In this document: piece after piece, positions 4,832-9,682 of the stretch
How the letters are laid out: every line of letters starts with the position of its first letter
Numbering within the stretch: position 1 is the stretch's first letter
NCBI GenBank assembly: GCA_003661105.1
Contig: QMVM01000060.1
Location: 1-9,682 of the forward strand
Origin: Methanosarcinales archaeon
GTDB lineage: Archaea > Halobacteriota > Methanosarcinia > Methanosarcinales > Methanogasteraceae
DNA length: 9,682 nucleotides
Reading direction: 5' to 3'
The notes under the pieces: generated by a model
Databases searched by the model: none
What the model was told of the DNA's origin: nothing
The model's input: the letters and a program-made list of their open reading frames with translations, nothing else
Made by a program: the position numbers and the translations under genes

Positions 4832-6946
4832 TCAATGACTTCCCGATTTGTTACCCAGAGCGTTATAATCAGCCATCGCCTCATCAAGACCTGGCACCTC
4901 TTCTGCTCCGACTGGAACTGTGATGCTCGACCCCTCCAAATCATCGCCGATCGGCTCATACCGCCCGCCCAGATGCTCGGCAAGGAACGCCTCGGTTACG
5001 GCATAGAACGAGAGTTCATTCTCAGGTCTGGCGAACTCCTGTCCCTCGTCCGGGTAGAGCAGGTATGTCACAGAGATATTTCGCTCCTGCATCGCATGGA
5101 CTATCTGGTCCGACTCTGCCTGCTTGACGCGGGGGTCATTTGCGCCGTGAGCGATCAGGAGCGGATTTTCGATCCGATCCACATACGTTAGCGGGGATCG
5201 CTCCGAAAGAAACGCTCTACCCTCTTCTGTTCTATGATCGCCCACGCGCATCATCAGGATTTCAATCATAGGCTGCCAGTACGGCGGCACTGTCTCGAGG
5301 AGCGTTACCAGGTTCGACGGGCCAGAGATGTCTACGCCGCAGGCAAATGTCTCTGGTGTGCTGGTCAGGCTCCAGAGTACCGCATAGCCGCCGTAGCAGC
5401 GTCCCATGATCGCCACTCGATCCGGGTCCGCGATCCCTTCACGAACCGCCCAATCGACTGCATCGATGAGATCGTCATGCATCTTGCCACCCCACTCCAG
5501 ATCGCCAGCGTTGGTAACCGCCTTGCCAAAACCGGTGGAGCCGCGGAAGTTGACATTCATGACCGCATAGCCGCGGTTGGCAAGCCACTGGCTCTCAGCA
5601 CTGTAGCCCCAGTCGTCACGCGCCCACGGACCCTCATGCACAATGAGTACCATCGGCAGCGGCTCATCAGGATAACCGTCGCGGTCGCTGCCGTTACCGG
5701 TTCCCGCGGGCAGCGTGTAGTAACTGACCAGATCCAGACCGTCACGCGACTTGATGACGACCGGGCGTATCTTCGAAAGTGGCAGATCCTCAAGCGCCGC
5801 ACGGTTCGTGAACAGGAACTCGGCGTTCCGTTTCGTGCGGTCGTAGCGATAGTACCGGACAGGACCATCATCCATCTCGTATGCGACCATCCAGTACCGA
5901 TCATCGAGTGTCCGGCTAACGATCTCGAAATCGCCGTCCGCAACCACGCTTAAATAGACGAAATCGTCCACGATAGACTTGTCGATGACCTGCCAATTCT
6001 TGCGCGCGTAGGTGAATGCGACTGCTTGAACGTTCTTCTTGGTCGGATGGATCATGACATCGCTGACATCGGTGCGTGCGTTCATGGCGATCAGGGTCCG
6101 CTCCCCACTCCCGGTGTCGACTGCGAAGAGCGCGGCAGTGTCCCGGTCACGGCTGTCGATCAGGTACATAATCGCACCAGTTCGGTCAAATCCGCGAGAG
6201 TCCGTGGTGAACGTATCCGCCATTGGTATTGTGGTGAACAGCTTCCAGCCCCCGGTTTCGGAGGGCTCGAGAAGCTCGAGCCCTCCGTCAGCAGTCACCC
6301 GCACCGCAAAGCGGACGGTGTAATCGTCATCGATGACAAAGCACAAGAACCCCTTGTTCACCTGAATCAGAATCCTCTCGCCGGTTGTGATGTTGACGCG
6401 ATAGAAGTCATGAAGTTCCGGATCGCGGTCGTTCATGGCGACCACGATCTCACCCGGGCATTTCGGGCTTATTCCATAAACGATGGCTTGCATATCCTCA
6501 AATGGGGTTAAGTCAACAGTCTCGCGTGTTATGAGGTCTACGCTGTACGCCCGCCAGTTCTCATCGCCAGCCCGGTCCCGGATATACAGGATATGCTTGC
6601 TTGTGTAAGCCCATGCGTAATACCTGATGCCGTGGCCGGTATCATCTGTGACCGGTTCGGCTGCGCCTGGGTTATCAGCAGGCCCCACCCAGATGTTCAT
6701 CACACCACTCACAGGAGCAAGATAACTGATCCGCGTCCCATCAGGGCTTAAGAGGGGTGATTCCTTGTCCGGGTTGCCGAAGAGAACCTCACGCGGGATG
6801 ATTTGGCTGCAGTTCTCCCGATGCGTCTTCTCGTCCGGTTCTCCTGTTGCAGGCGTGCCTATGCCATTTTTGGGCTTTTCGTCGCCGATGCAAGCGGATG
6901 ATAGCAACGCGGCTAAGATCAGGAGAACCAGTAGTGCTTTTCTCAT
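4832..6946 (-). CDS. S9-family prolyl-oligopeptidase-like lipoprotein, catalytic Ser and His replaced
   Basis: The gene encodes 704 residues. Residues 1-19 are a signal peptide ending LSSAC, a likely lipobox with lipidated Cys19, so the protein should sit outside the membrane. Residues about 50-400 form the beta-propeller (for example LLSPDGTRISYLAP), and about 420-680 the alpha/beta-hydrolase domain (VLIVHEGPWARDDWGY, NVNFRGSTGFGK, DLIDAVDWAV). Family enzymes have GxSYGG at the nucleophile elbow; here residues 515-520 are GRCYGG, with TGC coding for Cys517. Asp604 is kept (GANDPRV). The catalytic His of the usual DEGHGF is Gln636 (DEGQEF). The rest is well conserved, including YPDEG, FARPEN and the C-tail IGDDLEGSSITVPVG, and there is no frame damage, so selection seems to have kept a protein without the classical triad. 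The ATG at 6946 follows AAGGAG. It stands alone, possibly with its own promoter. Confidence 0.9.
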   Translation of the reverse strand: MRKALLVLLILAALLSSACIGDEKPKNGIGTPATGEPDEKTHRENCSQIIPREVLFGNPDKESPLLSPDGTRISYLAPVSGVMNIWVGPADNPGAAEPVTDDTGHGIRYYAWAYTSKHILYIRDRAGDENWRAYSVDLITRETVDLTPFEDMQAIVYGISPKCPGEIVVAMNDRDPELHDFYRVNITTGERILIQVNKGFLCFVIDDDYTVRFAVRVTADGGLELLEPSETGGWKLFTTIPMADTFTTDSRGFDRTGAIMYLIDSRDRDTAALFAVDTGSGERTLIAMNARTDVSDVMIHPTKKNVQAVAFTYARKNWQVIDKSIVDDFVYLSVVADGDFEIVSRTLDDRYWMVAYEMDDGPVRYYRYDRTKRNAEFLFTNRAALEDLPLSKIRPVVIKSRDGLDLVSYYTLPAGTGNGSDRDGYPDEPLPMVLIVHEGPWARDDWGYSAESQWLANRGYAVMNVNFRGSTGFGKAVTNAGDLEWGGKMHDDLIDAVDWAVREGIADPDRVAIMGRCYGGYAVLWSLTSTPETFACGVDISGPSNLVTLLETVPPYWQPMIEILMMRVGDHRTEEGRAFLSERSPLTYVDRIENPLLIAHGANDPRVKQAESDQIVHAMQERNISVTYLLYPDEGQEFARPENELSFYAVTEAFLAEHLGGRYEPIGDDLEGSSITVPVGAEEVPGLDEAMADYNALGNKSGSH
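6259..6287. repeat. perfect 13-bp inverted repeat inside the S9 gene
   Basis: CGGAGGGCTCGAG (6259-6271), a 3-base loop, and CTCGAGCCCTCCG (6275-6287) pair perfectly and are rich in GC. In the mRNA this would be a very stable hairpin within the propeller-coding part, around the residues GGLELLEPSE. Confidence 0.8.
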
Positions 6947-7093
6947 CTGCTCCTTACTCCTTGATACGTTATGCTTGGGTCTCTGTGCTTCCGTTCAAAA
7001 AGTTAACCGACCGACACCGCGCAAAAGGGGGTCGTTCTGGTTGCGGTGCTCCGGGTCAAATCTGAAAAACAATAGCCTCCTACCCTGATCGGA

Positions 7094-7405
7094 TCATTTC
7101 GGGCAGATCTCGCAGTGTTCATCCTCCCTGATCTTCTTGCATATCTCACATATCGCAAGCGTCGGATCACCAGTACCAACTCTGGCGATATCGTCTGCAA
7201 GGTCAGCTATGGCAGCCCTGACATCATCTGATAGTTTGATCCTGGATCCTCTTTTATTTGATACGTACTGCGAAACCGCTGCCTGCGTGATTTCAAGTAT
7301 TTCCGATATCTCTTTCTGGGACATTACCTTCGCGAGTTCTTTTGCCAGTTCGGATCTGATGGCTGGGAGCACATACCATACCACATTTTCACAAGGAGCT
7401 TTCAT
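7094..7405 (-). CDS. COG2522-type HTH regulator with C-terminal zinc ribbon
   Basis: The gene encodes 103 residues from ATG 7405. The N-terminus PCENVVWYVLPAIRSELAKE is the hallmark of the archaeal COG2522 regulators, residues 29-48 (SQKEISEILEITQAAVSQYV) are the helix-turn-helix, and Cys86, Cys89, Cys98 and Cys101 form a CxxC...CxxC zinc-binding knuckle. An upstream reading from 7516 would cross the promoter and lacks family similarity, so 7405 is preferred. The TATA-like sequence is so close that the transcript is probably leaderless. It is divergent from the thioamidation operon with 95 bases between, so it likely controls that operon and itself. The family ligand is unknown to me. Confidence 0.85.
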   Translation of the reverse strand: MKAPCENVVWYVLPAIRSELAKELAKVMSQKEISEILEITQAAVSQYVSNKRGSRIKLSDDVRAAIADLADDIARVGTGDPTLAICEICKKIREDEHCEICPK

Positions 7406-7421
7406 ACTATTGATCACAACC

Positions 7422-7433
7422 TTTATATGCTTA
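7422..7433 (-). promoter_or_regulatory. candidate promoter of the COG2522-type gene
   Basis: On the minus strand TTAAGCATATAAAG contains overlapping TATA-like octamers centred 20-25 bases before the ATG at 7405. This spacing places the transcription start at or next to the ATG, which suggests a leaderless mRNA. Confidence 0.45.
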
Positions 7434-7443
7434 ACAATTGTTA
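7432..7443. promoter_or_regulatory. candidate shared operator between divergent promoters
   Basis: TAACAATTGTTA is a perfect 12-bp palindrome located between the two divergent TATA-like boxes; GCTTAAC (7429-7435) and GTTAGC (7445-7450) form a wider imperfect dyad. Position alone makes it a good candidate site for the regulator encoded at 7094-7405. Confidence 0.45.
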
Positions 7444-7458
7444 TGTTAGCGATACTTG

Positions 7459-7466
7459 CATATAAC
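7459..7466 (+). promoter_or_regulatory. candidate TATA box of the ycaO operon
   Basis: CATATAAC is centred about 38 bases before the GTG at 7501. Transcription would start near 7488, just ahead of the ribosome binding site GAGGTGAT at 7490-7497. Confidence 0.5.
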
Positions 7467-7500
7467 AGTAGGCGTCGTTCGAAGTAAACGAGGTGATCTG

Positions 7501-8742
7501 GTGAGACTAAAACCATGCATCAAAAAATATAAAAAAGACACACATAGAGCGGTTCCTCCGGAGGAGACGCTCTCCCGCATCGAGTCGAAGATGGCGGCGG
7601 CTGGCATAACAAGGGTTGCTGATATAACAGACCTTGACCGGATCGGTATACCGGTCTTCTCGAGCATCAGACCGACCGCGGATGATGGTGCGATCTCGGT
7701 CTACAATGGGAAAGGGGCAACGCCGGAAGAAGCCATGGCATCGGCGATGATGGAGGGTATAGAACGCTACTCGGCAGAGGTTCACGACAGGGAACTGGTG
7801 AAGGGTCGGTTCTCGGAGTTGAGCAGTGACCGAAACGCTCTTAATCCTGATGAACTGATCCTGCCGCACCCATCCGACCACGATCAGAGCATCCAATGGA
7901 CCAGGGGATATGATCTGGTGAATGGCGAGGAGATACTCGTGCCGGCAAGTGCCGTATTCCATCCGCTCCCGCTTTTCCGGGATCACGCTCCACTCTTCAG
8001 GACGAACACAAACGGTCTGGCATCAGGAAACGAGATCGAAGAGGCGATATTCCACGGGCTTTCAGAGGTGATCGAGAGGGATGCGTGGTCGCTTGTCGAG
8101 ACGTCCCGGAAGACCGCCCCTGCGATCACAAGCCCGGATAATGGGATGATTGGAGATCTCATGAATAGATTTTCGGATGCGGAAGTCTCGGTGCAGATCA
8201 GGGATATGACAAGCGACATCGGCGTCCCGACGTTTGCTGCGGTCTCGGATGACACCCTGCTGAAAGACCCTGCGCTCCTCACGATCGGGATGGGGACGCA
8301 CACTGACGCGTATGTTGCGATGTTAAGGGCGATAACAGAGGTTGCCCAGAGCAGACTGACCCAGATACATGGTGCAAGAGAGGACACCACGGTTGCGAAG
8401 TTCCGGACAAAGATCGGCTATGAACGTACAAAGAGGATCAACAAGCACTGGTTCGGAGCGCCCGATGGAACCGGGGCGGGAGATCGAGATTTCGATAGTA
8501 TCACATCGTTTGAGAGCGACGATTTTCTGGACGACATAGGACATATAATCAAAAATCTCGAAGGTGCCGGAATGGATCGCGTGATCGTTGTGGACCTGAC
8601 AAGGAGCGAGATCGATGTTCCTGTTGTCAGGGTAATCGTTCCCGGACTGGAGGTCTATGCGATGGATTCTGAGCGGATCGGGACGCGGTGTAAAGATGAA
8701 AGGAAAAAAAATCGTAGTTTTTGTAGGGCCAAGCGTAGATAA
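7501..8742 (+). CDS. ycaO: YcaO-domain protein, probable McrA-glycine thioamidation enzyme (methanogenesis marker 1)
   Basis: The gene encodes 413 residues. The chosen start is GTG 7501, preceded by a strong GAGGTGAT; an ATG at 7456 lies in the promoter. YcaO proteins activate a peptide amide with ATP; with TfuA, the archaeal type installs thioglycine in methyl-coenzyme M reductase subunit A. ATP/Mg motifs are visible: SAMMEGIERYSAE at residues 81-93 (Glu85, Glu88, Arg89), GLASGNEIEEA...SEVIERDAW at about 172-196, and AITEVAQSRL...GARED at about 277-295. The C-terminus (ERIGTRCKDERKKNRSFCRAKRR) follows the family's usual RC.D.R...LRAK pattern but ends in extra basic residues and overlaps tfuA by 47 bases, so translation is tightly coupled. 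The tfuA partner directly downstream distinguishes this from bacterial natural-product or RimO-related YcaO proteins. Confidence 0.9.
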   Translation: MRLKPCIKKYKKDTHRAVPPEETLSRIESKMAAAGITRVADITDLDRIGIPVFSSIRPTADDGAISVYNGKGATPEEAMASAMMEGIERYSAEVHDRELVKGRFSELSSDRNALNPDELILPHPSDHDQSIQWTRGYDLVNGEEILVPASAVFHPLPLFRDHAPLFRTNTNGLASGNEIEEAIFHGLSEVIERDAWSLVETSRKTAPAITSPDNGMIGDLMNRFSDAEVSVQIRDMTSDIGVPTFAAVSDDTLLKDPALLTIGMGTHTDAYVAMLRAITEVAQSRLTQIHGAREDTTVAKFRTKIGYERTKRINKHWFGAPDGTGAGDRDFDSITSFESDDFLDDIGHIIKNLEGAGMDRVIVVDLTRSEIDVPVVRVIVPGLEVYAMDSERIGTRCKDERKKNRSFCRAKRR

Positions 8743-9367
8743 GGAGGCTGCAAAGGAGATCCTTGGTAGAGGGTATGATGTAGAGTACCTGCCGCCTGCA
8801 AAGAGGGGGGACGTTTCAAAAGCAGCTAACGACGGCGCAGAGATTATATGTCTCATAGACGGCGTATTCTTTCAGGATTCTGCGGTAGCTCACCGGGAGA
8901 TACTCTATGCTCTGAAAAACGGGGTTAAGGTGATCGGATCATCTAGTATGGGGGCACTCAGGGCATCCGAACTGGATCTGTACGGGATGCAAGGTGTTGG
9001 AAAGATATACGAGTGGTACAAGAGTGGAAAACTCGTATCAGATGACGAAGTTGCTCTCTTCTTTGATCCAGTGTATTTCAAGCCCCTCTCTGAGCCGCTG
9101 GTCAACATACGGTACAATCTCCGGATAGCGGAAGCAGAAGGGGTGATCGACAGAGATGCCTGCGAGAAGATTCTAAAGATTGCAAAATCCCTGTACTTCC
9201 CTGACAGGACCTACCAGCGGATACTCGATGCTGCAGAAGGTGTGATAGATGGTGACACTCTCAAGCGTTTCAGGAGGTTTATTGAAGCGGAGAAGAGAGA
9301 TATTAAAATGGATGATGCGATCGAGGCATTGAAGAGGGTACGGGACATAAACGAGGTCACGGAATGA
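8696..9367 (+). CDS. tfuA: TfuA-like protein, partner of YcaO in thioamide formation
   Basis: The gene encodes 223 residues from ATG 8696. An earlier in-frame ATG at 8657 lies further inside ycaO and would add residues not typical of the family; MKGKKIVVFVGPSVD is the normal opening. TfuA motifs are clear: VVFVGPS (residues 6-12), the YLPPAKRGDV segment (about 33-42), IDGVFFQ (about 56-62), the VIGSSSMGALRASEL stretch (about 81-95) and the DDEVAL stretch (about 119-124). Known biochemistry assigns TfuA to sulfide delivery or allosteric help for YcaO during thioamidation. The C-terminal third is helical and charged. The stop TGA overlaps the next gene's ATG (ATGA), so the operon continues into the MoaD-like gene. 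Confidence 0.9.
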   Translation: MKGKKIVVFVGPSVDKEAAKEILGRGYDVEYLPPAKRGDVSKAANDGAEIICLIDGVFFQDSAVAHREILYALKNGVKVIGSSSMGALRASELDLYGMQGVGKIYEWYKSGKLVSDDEVALFFDPVYFKPLSEPLVNIRYNLRIAEAEGVIDRDACEKILKIAKSLYFPDRTYQRILDAAEGVIDGDTLKRFRRFIEAEKRDIKMDDAIEALKRVRDINEVTE

Positions 9368-9639
9368 TGATCAATGTAAAAGCATTCGCAAGATTCAGAG
9401 AGGTATTCGGAAAGGAACTGGGCGTCGAACTGAACGGAAAAGCAACCGTGACGGATCTGCTCACCGGGTTGTGCGTAACACACGATGCGCATGACATAAT
9501 ATTCAATGAATCCGGCGGGATCAAGAAGTATGTGAACATACTGGTAAACGGGAGGCATATCCAGTCCTTAAGCGGAACCCAAACCGAACTTGCAGATGGC
9601 GACGAGGTTGCGATATTCCCTCCGGTGGCAGGTGGTTAG
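9364..9639 (+). CDS. MoaD/ThiS-family ubiquitin-fold sulfur carrier or small modifier
   Basis: The gene encodes 91 residues. The pattern INVKAFARFREVFGKE at the N-terminus, an internal VNILVNGRHI strand, and the end LADGDEVAIFPPVAGG with a C-terminal Gly-Gly mark an archaeal MoaD-type beta-grasp protein. Such proteins are adenylated at the last Gly by an E1-like enzyme and then carry sulfur as thiocarboxylate, for molybdopterin or other sulfur transfers, or act as ubiquitin-like modifiers. The start is ATG 9364, overlapping the tfuA stop; a second ATG at 9367 is possible and would remove one Met. Because a MoaE-like gene follows 1 base later, a molybdopterin-synthase small subunit is the simplest reading; a sulfur-donor role for the thioamidation enzyme is an alternative suggested by position. 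Confidence 0.85.
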   Translation: MMINVKAFARFREVFGKELGVELNGKATVTDLLTGLCVTHDAHDIIFNESGGIKKYVNILVNGRHIQSLSGTQTELADGDEVAIFPPVAGG

Positions 9640-9640
9640 G

Positions 9641-9682
9641 ATGATTAAGATTACAGAAGAAGATTTCAAGATCGATGAGATG
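9641..9682 (+). CDS. moaE: start of a MoaE-like molybdopterin synthase large subunit, truncated by the window edge
   Basis: Only 14 codons are present, MIKITEEDFKIDEM, after GGTGGTTAGG. The opening I.IT.EDF.IDE resembles MoaE N-termini, and the preceding gene encodes a MoaD-like protein. With so few residues the assignment leans on context and remains provisional. Confidence 0.5.
   Translation, partial: MIKITEEDFKIDEM

Noticed and set aside
5234..5953. Plus-strand open frame of 239 codons and similar long frames within 4748-6511
   Set aside because: They are antisense to the well-conserved S9 gene and translate to Arg/His/Ala-rich sequence without recognisable domains.
7003..7200. Minus-strand 65-codon frame between the regulator and the S9 gene
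   Set aside because: It is an alternative frame over the 3' part of the COG2522-type gene with Arg-rich translation and no ribosome binding site; the 147 bases between the two real genes hold only a T-rich stretch at about 7065-7073 and no clear promoter.
7554..7565. Palindrome TCCTCCGGAGGA with an internal Shine-Dalgarno-like core in ycaO
   Set aside because: No start codon follows at a usable distance and the codons fit the ycaO frame.
1..9682. CRISPR array, tRNA, rRNA or integrase
   Set aside because: No regularly spaced repeats, cloverleaf pattern, rRNA core sequence or integrase motif was seen on either strand.

Overview
The window looks like a methane-metabolising euryarchaeon (methanogen or anaerobic methane oxidiser). 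The main evidence is the right-hand operon, a YcaO + TfuA pair of the type that thioamidates a glycine of methyl-coenzyme M reductase, followed by a MoaD-like ubiquitin-fold protein and the first codons of a MoaE-like protein. Archaeal-style TATA/BRE promoters, GGAGG/GGTGATC ribosome binding sites and a COG2522-type regulator agree with this. The exact lineage cannot be settled from the sequence alone.

Layout. Bases 1-600 hold the 5' part of a strikingly AT-rich gene for a CPBP-family intramembrane protease (minus strand, running off the left edge). A 117-bp MITE-like element with 13-bp terminal inverted repeats and a TTAG target duplication sits 7 bp upstream of its start codon. Bases 720-1300 are a gene graveyard: a decayed copy of a promoter plus small-gene start whose better copy lies at 4640-4780, and a frameshifted, internally deleted copy of the winged-helix regulator gene at 2101-2421. 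Bases 1402-1896 hold a toxin-antitoxin-like pair in which the toxin-like gene has two frameshifts and the antitoxin-like gene is intact.

Bases 2101-3330 are a tight minus-strand operon: a short and a long version of one membrane protein, then a winged-helix regulator, each gene overlapping the next, behind a promoter with a perfect 18-bp palindrome. Bases 3366-4780 are a second minus-strand operon: two very small genes, a GerW/YtfJ-family protein and a DUF2953-type membrane-anchored protein, again with a perfect 18-bp palindrome at the promoter and a hairpin terminator at the end. Bases 4832-6946 encode a predicted lipoprotein of the S9 prolyl-oligopeptidase family in which the catalytic Ser is Cys and the catalytic His is Gln, probably a pseudoenzyme. 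A 103-aa HTH/zinc-ribbon regulator (7094-7405, minus) is divergent from the YcaO operon (7501 onward, plus), with a 12-bp palindrome midway between the two promoters.

The most noteworthy points are the double loss of catalytic residues in the S9 protein, the two unannotated-looking small genes ahead of the YtfJ-like gene with their decayed duplicate 3.8 kb away, and the association of the thioamidation genes with a MoaD/MoaE sulfur-carrier pair.
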